Of a DNA stretch of 64,000 nucleotides, positions 38,426-53,400 are shown piece after piece. A program made the translations under genes and the position numbers. The notes under the pieces are model-generated. The model was given only the letters and a program-made list of their open reading frames with translations, did no database searches and was not told the DNA's origin. This stretch comes from Salinivibrio kushneri. GTDB taxonomy: Bacteria > Pseudomonadota > Gammaproteobacteria > Enterobacterales > Vibrionaceae. The stretch is taken from positions 434,001-498,000 of the forward strand of contig NZ_CP040022.1 of assembly GCF_005280275.1 (NCBI RefSeq), read 5' to 3'. Each line of letters opens with the position of its first letter. The first letter of the stretch is position 1.

Positions 38426-41400
38426 TTAGTCTGTCATCAGTTTGTTTTGTTGGATCATGGCATCTATCACGGAAGCGCTTAGCTCTTGGCTGCTGAGGCC
38501 ACTCATATCAATTTCGTATGCGCTAGCCATGTCTGCCACACTGAGGTTTTCAAACACCACGTGCTGGTCGATTTGATTATCGCCCGCAGAGGCGATGTAT
38601 AAAGTGGCTTCACCCTGGTCGTTGTCCTCAAGCGTCAAATAGTCTTCAAGGCTCTCTCCGGCTTGGTCTTCATCAATCAGCAGCTCGGAGAGAGCCAGTG
38701 TATCTTTTTGCACATCAAATTCAGTAATGCGATCAACTGCTTCTGCGCCGACCGACCCTTGATCGCCGCTTAAAAACGCGAAGGTATCAGAGCCAAGCCC
38801 TCCGGTCAGTGTATCGTCACCTTTCCCGCCAATTAGCAGATCATCGCCAAGGCCGCCATCAAGCGTGTCGTCGCCGTGGTTCCCGAGTAAACTATCATCG
38901 CCCGCGTTGCCAATCAGGGTATCGTCACCTGCACCGGCCGCGAGAACTTCACTTTGATAAGTACCTTCCAGCGTTTGCTCATCAATCGCAATAATATCGA
39001 CCAGTGCACTATCTATATAACTGCCATTAGAGGAGGTGTATTCAAATTGATGTTCAGGCTCTGGCAACACCGCATTAGCGCTATCCAGGGTGAGATAAAT
39101 ATCGTAGCTTTCGGTCGTATTTAATATATTATTGGACACGACCTCAAAATAGTAAGTGCCTTGCTGACCGGCCGTAAAGCTATTACTGCCCGTATCTGGG
39201 TTGAGAGTGTCCAATAGCTGTTGGTTTTCGTCATACACTCTTACGCTCAGATTATTCGTCCAATTGTCATCATCAAAGAGTAAGCTTTCGTTTTGGTAGA
39301 GATCCATTTTTGTCATGTCACTGTCGGTACCGTTTTGTACCGTCCCCGTCAGGGCGGCATTGGCACCGAAGTTACCAACATCAATGTGTGGCCACACCTC
39401 CTGGGTCATGGTCCCGAATTTACCGCGGTCTAGGCTCTGTGCCTGAGCAAATGAACCAGCGTAATCACCGAGTTCGGATTCTGCGATAAATTTAGAGTCG
39501 TTACCGATGGGGTCAAGGAAAGCTTGCGTATTCATCGCACTATCGGGTGTGAAGGTGACGTCATCCGTGCCCGTTACTGACCCTTGTACCCCGTTGCTGG
39601 TCGCCGTGATCGTACTGTCCATTGACGGAATATCGTTATGGGTTAATGCCAAACCGGGGATCACGATTGGGCTACCGTCATGAACATTGGTGATCACTAT
39701 ATCGTGATTAGCATCGAGCCGTGCCTCGTAGTAGAGGTCAATGGCAACATTCACATCACTGGTATCGCCATCGTTATCGGTAAGCGTCAGCGCGATTTGT
39801 TCTTGTTCGTTGAGAATATCTCTGTCGACCGCCACGCGGTAGTCGTACTCGCCGGTATTAAAATTGATGGTGAGGATCCCGCCCTTGGCGGTTTCAAAGG
39901 TCTGCTGCGCGCTGTCCGTGGCGGGATCATAGTTGTACGTTTGTCCATCCAAGGTGAGTGCAGAAATATAGCCATCGTCGGCGCCGAATAAGGAGACAGT
40001 ATTACCCTCATCATCCATCAGAACCATGCCACCCGAAACTTGTCCGCTCTTGATGGTTTGTAGCAGTGAGTAAGCGAGTTCATTTTCATCGGTCACCAGC
40101 AACACATTGTCACTGGTATTGCCTGAGCTACTTGCTGCTATAGGAGTCAGTGGCGATGTCGTAATGCCATCCCCGACCCCGACACTGAAGGACTCATCAA
40201 TGCCTTGCGCGCTGATATAATTTTGCCATGCACTTTGCAGGCTGGTGTTATTTTCAAAGTCATCATTGGGTATCCCATCCGAGATAAAATAGGAGATGGT
40301 TTTATCTGCGGAGGTCCCAGAGGTATCGACAGTATTGATGATCTCGTTTAGCGCGTTATCGTAGCGGGTGGCACCGCCGGCATATAGGCCCTCGATTGCG
40401 TCTAATGCGCTGTTGACATCGTTAAGTATCCAACCTGAAGACTGGGCTTCACTCGAAAATGACACAACTTGGATGTTGAGATCGCCAAGCTTATCGTATT
40501 CCTCTACCATGGATTTTAGTGCGGCTTTGGTGACTTCCATCCGAGTGGGTGAATCCGGGTCACTCGGATCAACCGGATCGGCCATACTACCCGAAAGGTC
40601 AACGGTAAGAATCAGATTAAAGGTCGAGCTACTCTCTGCCGTCGCATATAAGGCACTTTCGATGTTGTCAGAGGTCGGCGTATCATCTTGCACATTGACA
40701 GTAAAAGCCGATGAGCGATAAGCGGTGGCCGCTGTTGGATCATAAGTCGTGTAGGTGAAGGCTTCACTCACGTTATCGCCGCTGGTGGCGCTGTTGAGTG
40801 TATAAGTATAGTCACCCGCGCGATAACCTTGGCTGTTGTCTTGGTTATAAACAGTCAAGGTGCCACTGGCGGTCGTGAGGGTTAAGACACCGTCACTGCC
40901 AAAACTTTGTCCATTCACTTGATCGAGAGCGACATTGGTACCAATCCCGGTGTCATTATCCAAGAGGTTGCCTTGGGTGGAATGACTATTATCGTTGCTC
41001 ACTAACCCTTGCTCGCTGACTGAAGCGATATCGGCGTTTAACTGGGTATTATTGTCATGGCCGACTGTGAGCTGTGCCTGACTGATATCCCCATCGCTGT
41101 CGGTGAGGGTATAAGTGAATACCTCATCATCCAGGGTGCTGGCATCCGTCGCCGACGCGACTAATGATTGGTAAACATAGCTACCGTCAGACTGGATCGT
41201 TAATTGCCCTTGCGATGTGGCAATCACAGTACTGCCGTTAACCGCATAGGTGGTACCGTTGAAGCTAACCGCGGTCACCGTGGTGGTATCCGCCCCAAGG
41301 GTATCGGCGCCAGCGCCGGCAGTGATCACGTTTCCCCCTGTCGAGGCGGCAGAGGCCACGCTGTCGCTATCATCATGGGCGACAGGCGCGGAGTCGCTCA

Positions 41401-44400
41401 CATCAAAGGTCACGGTTGTCCACTCGCCATTCTCGCTGCTTTGGTACGAGAAGCTGTCATAGACTTGACCGCCGCCTGCATGATTCACTGCTGGTGCGGT
41501 GTAGGTGAAGCTGCCATCGGCACTGACCGTAATGCTGCCGCCCAGTGCGGTGGCGATGGTGGCAGGGCCGATCACAACTTCACTGTTGCCACTTTCTCCT
41601 TGGCTGGTATTGGTGGCAACGCGGGTGACCGTGGCCTGTGTGTCTGCATCGTTGCTAATCAGCCCATTGGCACTGGTAATGCTGGTGGTTTGTCCTTCGG
41701 TCAGCGCAAAGCTATCATTTTCTAGATTTAGCATGGCCGTGGTCGATGCCTGATCCGTGCCGTCGGTACTGATAGCCGTAATGGATAGGGTGACGCCAGT
41801 CATATCCGCGGGAGAGGCGAGATTAAGACCACTCAATTGCGCGTCCGTGAGCAGCCAATCGCCGGTGCTTGCCTCTTTTGTCCCCGCTGATAATACCGCA
41901 TCGTCGGGTAAGCCGCTGATTCGGTAAGTGAGTGTTTCGCCCGCTTCATTGGCGGTGCCGGAGATTGTTAAGGGCGAAAGAATGGCACGTGATCCGCCCG
42001 CTCCAGGGTCAGTGGCGGAGATTTGTCCTGTGTTATCAATATAAGTCAGTGATTGATCGCCACGACTGACCGTGAGTGTGGGGGCGGTAGCAACTCCTTC
42101 GACGTTGAAGGTGACATCGTGCGTGAGACTCGCATTTTGGGTATCGGTGGCGCGGAAGCTCACTGTCTCTGTCCCACTCCAATCGGCGACCGAAGAAATG
42201 GTTGCGATGCCACTCGCATCGACAGAGACGGAGACACCACTAGGTACATTCGCCACATCAAAGCTTAACGTATCGTTGCTATCGATATCCGAAAATACCG
42301 TATTAAGATCAATGGTGTAGCTAACAAAATCCTCTTGCAGATTTTGCGTCGAAACAGCCTGAGCCAACGTGGGCGCGTCATTGCTACCGGTAATGGTAAT
42401 GGCAATGTCCTGTGGTACACCGTTAGTAGCGGTTAGTGTGATAGTGTCGGTAACTTGATCGCCGGCGTCCAAGTTCTGCACGCTGGTCTGATCGAGGGTA
42501 TAGGTCCAATCACCGTTGACCAGCTCTAGCGAGCCATAGTTGCCTGCTTGTGTGACATCGGCAAAGCTCGGTGCATCGCCGTCATCGACATCACTGATCG
42601 CAAGGGTACCGGTGGCAGTGACCGCGGCATCGCCCACATCACCCTCGGTGACGGAACCAACAAACTCACCGCTGACGTCTGGCGCATCCTCGCTACCGGT
42701 AATGGTGATCACGATATCCTGTTGGGTGTTATCGCTCGCGGTCAGGGTAATGGTATCGGTGACTTGATCGCCGGCATCTAAATCCTGCACGGCAGACTGA
42801 TCAAGGGTGTAGGTCCAGGTACCATCCACTAACTCGAGCGAACCATAGGTGCCCGCTTCGGTGGTATCCGCAAAAGTCGGCGCATCGTCGCCATCAACAT
42901 CACTAATCGTAATCGACCCAGTGGCAGTCACAGGTGCATCACCTTCATTGCCTTCGGTCACTGAACCGACAAACTCACCGCTGACGTCGGGGTCGTCATC
43001 CGTCCCCGTAATGGTGATAACAATATCTTGTTGGGTGTTATCGCTTGCCGTCAGGGTGATGGTGTCGGTAACTTGATCGCCGGCATCTAAATTCTGCACG
43101 CTGGTCTGATCGAGGGTATAGGTCCAATCGCCATCGACCAGATCGAGCGAGCCATAAGTCCCCGCTTCGGTGGTATTGGCAAAGGTGGGATTATCGTCGC
43201 CATCAACATCACTGATTGAAAGTGTGCCACTTGCAGTGACGGCGGCATCACCCACGTCACCTTCGGTCACTGAGCCAACGAACTCACCGGTGACTTCAGG
43301 GGCATCCTCGCTGCCAGTAATGGTGATCACGATATCTTGCGGAGTGCCGTCAGAGGCATTGAGAGTAATGGTATCGGTGACCTGGTCGCCGGCGTCCAAG
43401 TTTTGTACAGAAGATTGATCAAGGGTGTAAGTCCAATTGCCATTGACTAGTTCCAGCGAACCATAGGTGCCGGACGCAGTGGTATCCGCAAAGCTCGGTG
43501 CATCGTCACCGTCGATATCACTGATCGCAATAGTGCCCGTGGCGGTGACAGGCGCATCGCCTACATCACCCTCGGTGACCGAGCCAACAAAGCTACCGGT
43601 GACCTCAGGGGCATCCTCGCTGCCAGTAATGGTGATCACGATATCTTGCGGAGTGCCGTCAGAGGCATTGAGAGTAATGGTATCGGTGACCTGGTCGCCG
43701 GCATCTAAATCCTGCACGCTGGCTTGATCAAGGGTGTAAGTCCAGTTGCCATCGACCAGCTCTAGCGAGCCATAGGTACCAGTCTCTGTAGTATCGGCAA
43801 AGCTCGGTGCATCGTCACCGTCGATATCACTGATCGTAATCGACCCAGTGGCAGTCACAGGCGCATCGCCCACATCACCCTCGGTCATTGAACCAACAAA
43901 TTCACCGGTGACTTCAGGGGCATCCTCGCTACCGGTAATGGTGATCTCGATATCTTGTTGGGTGTTATCGCTCGCGGTCAGGGTAATGGTATCGGTGACT
44001 TGATCACCGGTATCTAGGTTTTGTACAGCAGATTGATCAAGGGTGTAAGTCCAGTTGCCATTGACCAGCTCCAGCGAGCCATAGGTACCAGTCTCTGTAG
44101 TATCGGCAAAGCTCGGTGCATCGTCACCGTCGATATCATTGATCGCAATGGTGCCCGTGGCGGTGACCGCTGCATCACCTTCATTGCCTTCGGTCACTGA
44201 ACCAACAAACTCACCGCTGACTTCAGGGGCATCCTCGCTGCCAGTAATGGTGATCTCGATATCTTGTTGCGTGTTATCGCTTGCGGTGAGCGTGATGGTA
44301 TCCGTGACTTGATCGCCGGCATCCAAGTTCTGCACGGCAGACTGATCGAGGGTGTAAGTCCAGCTGCCATTGACCAGTTCCAGCGAGCCGTAAGTCCCTG

Positions 44401-47400
44401 CCTCTGTGGTATCGGCAAAGGTTGGGGTATCGTCGCCGTCGATATCACTGATCGTAATGGTGCCGGTGGCAGTCACAGGGGCATCACCGACATCACCTTC
44501 GGTCACTGAACCGACGAACTCACCGGTGACGTCAGGGTCGTCATCCGTCCCCGTAATAGTGATAACAATATCTTGTTGGGTGTTATCGCTTGCGGTGAGG
44601 GTAATGGTATCGGTGATCTGGTCGCCGGCATCTAAATCCTGCACGCTGGCTTGATCAAGGATGTAAGTCCAGTCGCCATTGACCAGCTCTAGTGAACCAT
44701 AAGTGCCCGCTTCGGTAGTATCCGCAAAGCTCGGTGCATCGCCGTCATCAACATCAGTGATTGCAATCGTGCCCGTGGCAGTGACGGATGCATCACCTTC
44801 ATTGCCTTCGGTCACTGAGCCGGTAAAGCTACCGCTGACTTCGGGGGCGTCATCCGTCCCGGTAATGGTGATGACGATATCTTGCTGCGTGTTATCGCTG
44901 GCGGTGAGGGTGATGGTATCCGTTACTTGATCGCCGGCATCTAAATTCTGCACGCTGGCTTGATTTAGGGTGTAAGTCCAATCACCGTTCACCAGCTCTA
45001 GCGACCCATAGGTACCAGTCTCTGTAGTATTGGCAAAGGTTGGGCTATTGTCACCATCCACATCACTAATCGTAATCGTACCCGTCGCGGTGACAGGTGC
45101 ATCGCCGATGTTACCTTCGGTGACCGAGCCAACAAACTCCCCGCTGACGTCTGGCGCATCCTCGCTACCGGTAATAGTGATAACAATATCTTGTTGGGTG
45201 TTATCGCTCGCGGTCAGGGTGATAGTATCCGTGACTTGATCGCCGGCATCTAAATCCTGCACGGCAGACTGATCGAGGGTATAGGTCCAGGTACCATCCA
45301 CTAACTCGATCGAACCATAGGTACCGGTCTCAGTGGTATCGGCAAAGCTCGGTGCATCGTCACCGTCGATATCACTGATCGCAATGGTGCCGGTGGCGGT
45401 GACAGGCGGATCACCTTCGTTACCTTCGGTCACTGAGCCAACAAACTCTCCGCTGACGTCGGGGTCGTCATCCGTCCCGGTAATGGTGATAACAATATCT
45501 TGTTGGGTGTTATCGCTTGCGGTCAGGGTAATGGTATCCGTCACTTGATCGCCAGCGTCCAAGTTTTGTACAGCAGATTGATCGAGGGTGTAAGTCCAGC
45601 TGCCATTGACGAGTTCCAGCGAGCCGTAAGTCCCTGCCTCTGTGGTATCGGCAAAGGTTGGGGTATCGTCGCCGTCGATATCACTGATCGTAATGGTGCC
45701 GGTGGCAGTCACAGGGGCATCACCGACATCACCTTCGGTCACTGAACCGACGAACTCACCGGTGACGTCGGGGTCGTCATCCGTCCCCGTAATAGTGATA
45801 ACAATATCTTGTTGGGTGTTATCGCTCGCGGTGAGGGTGATAGTGTCCGTCACCTGATCACCGGCATCTAAATCCTGCACGGCAGACTGATCAAGGGTGT
45901 AAGTCCAGTTGCCATCGACCAGTTCCAGCGAGCCATAAGTCCCTGCTTCAGTGGTATCGGCAAAAGTCGGCGCATCGTCGCCATCAACATCACTAATCGT
46001 AATCGAACCCGTCGCAGTGACCGCTGCATCGCCTTCATTACCTTCGGTCACTGAACCGAGGAACTCACCGGTGACCTCAGGGGCATCCTCACTGCCAGTA
46101 ATGGTGATTACGATATCTTGCGGAGTGCCGTCAGAGGCATTGAGAGTAATGGTGTCGGTAACTTGATCGCCGGCATCTAAATCCTGCACGGCAGACTGAT
46201 CGAGCGTATAGGTCCAGTTGCCATTGACCAGCTCCAGCGAACCATAGGTGCCGGACGCAGTGGTATCCGCAAAGCTCGGTGCATCGTCGCCATCAACATC
46301 ACTGATTGAAAGTGTGCCACTTGCAGTGACGGCGGCATCGCCCACATCACCTTCGGTCACTGAGCCAACGAACTCACCGGTGACTTCAGGGGCATCCTCG
46401 CTGCCAGTAATGGTGATGACGATATCTTGCGGAGTGCCGTCAGAGGCATTGAGAGTAATGGTATCGGTGACCTGGTCGCCGGCGTCCAAGTTTTGTACAG
46501 AAGATTGATCAAGGGTGTAAGTCCAGTTGCCATTGACCAGTTCCAGCGAGCCATAAGTCCCTGCTTCAGTGGTATCGGCAAAAGTCGGCGCATCGTCGCC
46601 ATCAACATCACTAATCGTAATCGAACCCGTCGCAGTGACCGCGGCATCACCTTCATTACCTTCGGTCACTGAACCGAGGAACTCACCGGTGACCTCAGGG
46701 GCATCCTCGCTGCCAGTAATGGTGATTACGATATCTTGCGGAGTGCCGTCAGAGGCATTGAGAGTAATGGTATCGGTGACCTGGTCGCCGGCATCTAAAT
46801 CCTGCACGCTGGCTTGATCAAGGGTGTAAGTCCAGTCGCCATCGACCAGCTCTAGCGAGCCATAGGTGCCCGCTTCGGTGGTATCCGCAAAGCTCGGTGC
46901 ATCGTCACCGTCGATATCACTGATCGCAATAGTGCCCGTGGCGGTGACAGGCGCATCGCCTACATCACCCTCGGTGACCGAGCCAACAAAGCTACCGGTG
47001 ACTTCAGGGGCATCCTCGCTACCCGTAATGGTGATGACGATATCTTGCGGAGTGCCGTCAGAGGCATTGAGAGTAATGGTATCGGTGACCTGGTCGCCGG
47101 CGTCCAAGTTTTGTACAGCAGATTGATCAAGGGTGTAAGTCCAGTTGCCATTGACCAGCTCTAGCGAACCATAGGTGCCCGCTTCGGTGGTATCCGCAAA
47201 GCTCGGTGCATCGTCGCTATCGACATCACTGATTGCAATCGTACCACTTGCAGTGACGGCGGCATCGCCCACGTCACCTTCGGTCATTGAACCAACAAAT
47301 TCACCGGTCACTTCAGGCGCGTCATCCGTCCCGGTAATGGTGATGACGATATCTTGCGGAGTGCCGTCAGAGGCATTGAGAGTAATGGTATCGGTGACCT

Positions 47401-50400
47401 GGTCGCCGGCGTCCAAGTTTTGTACAGCAGATTGATCAAGGGTGTAAGTCCAGTTGCCATTGACTAGCTCTAGCGAACCATAGGTGCCCGCTTCGGTGGT
47501 ATCCGCAAAGCTCGGTGCATCGTCGCTATCGACATCACTGATTGCAATCGTACCACTTGCAGTGACGGCGGCATCGCCCACGTCACCTTCGGTCACTGAG
47601 CCAACGAACTCCCCGCTGACTTCAGGGGCATCATCCGTCCCCGTAATAGTGATGACGATATCTTGTTGCGTGTTATCGCTCGCGGTGAGGGTGATGGTAT
47701 CCGTGACTTGATCGCCAGCGTCCAAGTTTTGTACGGCAGACTGATCAAGGGTGTAAGTCCAGTTGCCATTGACCAGCTCGAGTGAGCCATAGGTGCCCGC
47801 TTCGGTGGTATCCGCAAAGCTCGGCGCATCGTCGTCATCGACATCACTGATCGCAAGGGTACCGGTGGCAGTGACCGCGGCATCGCCCACATCACCCTCG
47901 GTGACCGAGCCAACAAAGCTACCGGTGACCTCAGGGGCATCCTCGCTGCCAGTAATGGTGATGACGATATCTTGCGGAGTGCCGTCAGAGGCATTGAGAG
48001 TAATGGTATCGGTGACCTGGTCGCCGGCATTTAAATTCTGCACGGCAGACTGATCGAGGGTGTAAGTCCAGCTGCCATTGACCAGTTCTAGCGAGCCATA
48101 GGCGCCCGCTTCGGTGGTATCCGCAAAGCTCGGTGCATCGTCACCGTCGATATCACTGATCGCTATGGTGCCGGTGGCAGTCACCGCGGCATCGCCCACG
48201 TCACCTTCGGTCACTGAACCGACGAACTCACCGGTGACGTCGGGGTCGTCATCCGTCCCGGTAATGGTGATCTCGATATCTTGTTGGGTGTTATCGCTGG
48301 CGGTGAGGGTGATGGTATCGGTGACTTGATCGCCGGCATCTAAATCCTGCACGCTGGCTTGATCAAGGGTGTAAGTCCAGTTGCCATCTACCAGCTCCAG
48401 CGAGCCGTAATTGCCCGCCTCTTTGGTATTGGTAAAGGTGGGATTATCGTCGCCATCGATATCACTGATCGCAATGGTGCCGGTGGCAGTCACCGCCGCG
48501 TCACCTATATTATCCTCGGTCACTGAGCCAACAAATTCACCAGTGACTTCAGGGGCGTCATCCGTCCCGGTAATGGTGATCACGATATCTTGTTGCGTGT
48601 TATCGCTGGCGGTTAGCGTGATGGTATCCTTCACCTGATCGCCAGCATCTAGGTTCTGCACCGCAGACTGATCGAGGGTATAGGTCCAATCACCGTTGAC
48701 CAGCTCTAGCGAGCCATAGGTACCGGTCTCTGTAGTATTGGCAAAGGTGGGATTATCGTCGCCATCAACGTCACTGATTGAAAGTGTGCCACTTGCAGTC
48801 ACAGGCGCATCCCCCACATCACCTTCGGTCACTGAACCGACGAACTCACCGGTGACTTCAGGGGCATCCTCGCTACCGGTAATGGTGATCACGATATCTT
48901 GTTGCGTGTTATCGCTGGCGGTGAGGGTGATGGTATCCGTGACCTGATCGCCGGCATCCAAGTTCTGCACAGCAGATTGATCAAGGGTGTAAGTCCAGCT
49001 GCCATTGACCAGCTCTAGCGAGCCGTAAGTGCCCGCTTCAGTGGTATCCGCAAAGCTCGGTGCATCGTCACCGTCGATATCACTGATCGCAATAGTGCCC
49101 GTGGTGGTGACAGGCGCATCGCCTACATCACCCTCGGTGACCGAGCCAACAAAGCTACCGGTGACGTCTGGCGCATCCTCGCTACCGGTAATGGTGATCA
49201 CGATATCTTGTTGGGTGTTATCGCTGGCGGTGAGGGTGATGGTATCCGTGACTTGATCGCCGGCGTCTAAATCCTGCACGGCAGACTGATCGAGCGTATA
49301 GGTCCAGTTGCCATCGACCAGCTCCAGCGAGCCGTAAGTGCCCGCTTCAGTGGTGTCGGCAAAAGTCGGTGCATCGCCGTCATCGACATCACTGATTGAA
49401 AGTGTGCCACTTGCAGTCACAGGCGCATCACCTTCATTGCCTTCGGTCACTGAACCAACGAACTCACCGGTGACTTCAGGGGCATCCTCGCTGCCAGTAA
49501 TGGTGATCTCGATATCTTGTTGGGTGTTATCGCTTGCGGTGAGGGTGATGGTGTCGGTAACTTGATCGCCAGCGTCCAAGTTCTGCACGCTGGTCTGATC
49601 GAGGGTATAGGTCCAATCGCCGTTGACCAGCTCTAGTGAACCATAGGCGCCAGATTTTGATACATCCGCAAAAGTCGGCGCATCGCCGCCATCCACATCA
49701 TTGATCGCAATGGTGCCGGTAGTGGTGACAGGCGCATCACCTTCGTTACCTTCGGTCACTGAGCCGATAAAGCTACCGGTCACTTCAGGGGCATCCTCGC
49801 TGCCAGTAATGGTGATCTCGATATCTTGTTGCGTGTTATCGCTGGCGGTGAGGGTGATAGTGTCGGTAATTTGATCGCCAGCGTCCAAGTTTTGTACGGA
49901 AGACTGATCGAGGGTATAGGTCCAATCGCCGTTGACCAGCCCTAGCGAGCCGTAAGTCCCCGCCTCTGTGGTATCGGCAAAGCTCGGCGCATCGCCGTCA
50001 TCCACATCACTGATCGCAAGGGTGCCGGTGGCAGTGACCGCGGCATCGCCCACATCACCTTCGGTCACTGAACCAACAAACTCCCCGCTGACGTCGGGGG
50101 CGTCATCCGTCCCAGTAATGGTGATAACAATATCTTGTTGGGTGTTATCGCTCGCGGTGAGGGTGATAGTGTCCGTCACCTGATCGCCGGCATCTAAATT
50201 CTGCACGCTGGCTTGATCAAGGGTGTAAGTCCAATCGCCGTTGACCAGCTCTAGCGAGCCATAGGTACCGGTCTCTGTAGTATTGGCAAAGGTGGGATTA
50301 TCGTCGCCATCAACGTCACTGATTGAAAGTGTGCCACTTGCAGTCACAGGCGCATCGCCCACATCACCTTCGGTCACTGAACCGACGAACTCACCGGTGA

Positions 50401-53400
50401 CTTCAGGGGCATCCTCGCTACCGGTAATGGTGATCTCGATATCTTGTTGGGTGTTATCGCTGGCGGTGAGGGTGATGGTATCCGTGACTTGATCGTCGGC
50501 ATCCAAGTTCTGCACAGCAGATTGATCAAGGGTGTAAGTCCAGCTGCCATTGACCAGCTCTAGCGAGCCGTAAGTGCCCGCTTCAGTGGTATCCGCAAAG
50601 GTGGGTGCATCGTCGCCATCTACATCACTGATCGCAATGGTTCCCGTAGCAGTGACGGGCGCATCGCCCACGTCACCTTCGGTCACTGAACCGACGAACT
50701 CACCGGTGACTTCAGGGTCATCCTCGCTACCGGTAATGGTGATCTCGATATCTTTTTGGGTGTTATCGCTTGCGGTGAGGGTGATAGTGTCCGTCACCTG
50801 ATCACCGGCATCTAAATTCTGCACGGCAGACTGATCGAGGGTGTAAGTCCAGCTGCCATTGACCAGTTCTAGCGAGCCATAGGCGCCCGCTTCGGTGGTA
50901 TCCGCAAAGCTCGGTGCATCGTCACCGTCGATATCACTGATCGCTATGGTGCCGGTGGCAGTCACCGCGGCATCGCCCACGTCACCTTCGGTCACTGAAC
51001 CGACGAACTCACCGCTGATGTCTGGCGCATCCTCGCTACCGGAAATGGTGATCACGATATCTTGTTGGGTGTTATCGCTCGCCGTCAGGGTAATGGTATC
51101 CGTGACCTGATCGCCAGCGTCCAAGTTTTGTACGGAAGACTGATCGAGGGTATAGGTCCAATCGCCGTTCACCAGCTCTAGCGAGCCATAGGTGCCCGCT
51201 TCGGTGGTATCCGCAAAGCTCGGCGCATCGTCGCCATCAACATCACTGATTGAAAGTGTGCCACTTGCAGTGACGGCGGCATCGCCCACGTCACCTTCGG
51301 TCACTGAGCCGGTAAAGCTACCGGTGACTTCAGGGGCATCCTCGCTGCCAGTAATGGTGATAACAATATCTTGTTGGGTGTTATCGCTCGCGGTGAGGGT
51401 GATGGTATCCGTGACCTGGTCGCCGGCGTCCAAGTTTTGTACGGCAGATTGGTCGAGCGTATAGGTCCAATCGCCGTTCACCAGCTCTAGCGAGCCGTAA
51501 GTGCCCGCTTCAGTGGCATCGGCAAAAGTCGGCGCATCGCCGTCATCGACATCACTGATCGCAATGGTGCCGGTGGCGGTGACAGGCGCATCACCTTCGT
51601 TACCTTCGGTCACTGAGCCAACAAACTCCCCGCTGACTTCAGGGGCATCCTCGCTACCCGTAATGGTGATGACGATATCTTGCGGAGTGCCGTCAGAGGC
51701 ATTGAGAGTAATGGTATCGGTGACCTGGTCGCCGGCGTCCAAGTTTTGTACAGCAGATTGATCAAGGGTGTAAGTCCAGTTGCCATTGACCAGCTCTAGC
51801 GAACCATAGGTGCCCGCTTCGGTGGTATCCGCAAAGCTCGGTGCATCGTCGCTATCGACATCACTGATTGCAATCGTACCACTTGCAGTGACGGCGGCAT
51901 CGCCCACGTCACCTTCGGTCACTGAGCCAACGAACTCCCCGCTGACTTCAGGGGCATCCTCGCTGCCAGTAATGGTGATCTCGATATCTTGTTGCGTGTT
52001 ATCGCTTGCGGTGAGCGTGATGGTATCCGTGACTTGATCGCCGGCATCCAAGTTCTGCACGGCAGACTGATCGAGGGTGTAAGTCCAGCTGCCATTGACC
52101 AGCTCTAGCGAGCCGTAAGTGCCCGCTTCAGTGGTATCGGCAAAAGTCGGCGCATCGCCGTCATCGACATCACCGATTGAAAGTCTGCCACTTGCAGTGA
52201 CGGCGGCATCGCCCACGTCACCTTCGGTGACCGAGCCAACAAACTCACCAGTTACTTCAGGACCATCCTCGCTACCCGTAATGGTGATAACAATATCTTG
52301 TTGGGTGTTATCGCTGGCGGTGAGGGTGATGGTATCCGTTACTTGATCGCCGGCATCTAAATTCTGCACGCTGGCTTGATTTAGGGTGTAAGTCCAATCA
52401 CCGTTCACCAGCTCTAGCGACCCATAGGTACCAGTCTCTGTAGTATTGGCAAAGGTTGGGCTATTGTCACCGTCGACATCACTAATCGTAATCGACCCAG
52501 TGGCAGTCACAGGTGCATCACCTTCATTGCCTTCGGTCACTGAACCGACAAACTCACCGCTGACGTCGGGGTCGTCATCCGTCCCCGTAATAGTGATGAC
52601 AATATTTTGTTGCGTGTTATCGCTCGCGGTCAGGGTAATGGTGTCGGTGACCTGATCGCCGACGTCTAAGCCTTGGATAACGCTACTGTTATTGTCGAGC
52701 GTATAAGTCCAGGTACCATTCACCAATGATAACTCACCATACTGACCCGACACATTGCCATCGGAAAAGCTCGGTGCATTGTTGTCATCTGCATCCGAAA
52801 TACTGAGGGAGCCCGTTGTTGCTAATGTGGTGTCTTCGATGACATTGCCGCGAGTTTGGCCACTAATCACAGGATCATCATTGGTGCCTGTGATCGTTAT
52901 CGCGATGACCTGGGTGCTGCCGTCTGATGCGGTCACAGTGAAGTTTTCCGAAACGATATCGCCTTCACTAAGAGACTGCACAGCATCGCTATCCGCGGAG
53001 TAAGTCCAGTTGCCATTGGTGAAGATGAACTCACCATACTGGCCGGATTGCGTGCTATCGATCCACGTGGGATTATCGTCGGGGTCGGAAATTGACAAGG
53101 CCCCGGAAATGGCATCTCTGGCTATCAAACTTCCGTCAGAGCCATCGATTTCACCCTCTGAGAGCGTGCCTGATGTGTCACCTGTGATGGATGCGGGATC
53201 GTCAATACGTTCCACGGCTGAGGTGAAGGTTTGAGAGGTGCTTGTTTCGCCGTCTGAGGCGGTGATCGTGAATGTCAGCGAGGCGATATCCAGTGCATCG
53301 TTATTGATTGCATCTACGCCTGCCTGAGTGAGAACGACATTATTGCCCTGCAATTCGACATAGTTTTGGCCGCCATCGGTCAACGACAGAGTGAGGACAT

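Noticed and set aside
42359-52555. Regular repeats considered as a CRISPR array or satellite DNA
   Set aside because: The units are 309 bases, contiguous without spacers, and encode an in-frame protein repeat.
42540-53003. More than thirty similar plus-strand open frames of about 70-90 codons inside the adhesin region
   Set aside because: They recur every 309 bases in the same register and are antisense shadows of the repeat unit. They lack ribosome sites, and their sequence changes only as the minus-strand protein does.
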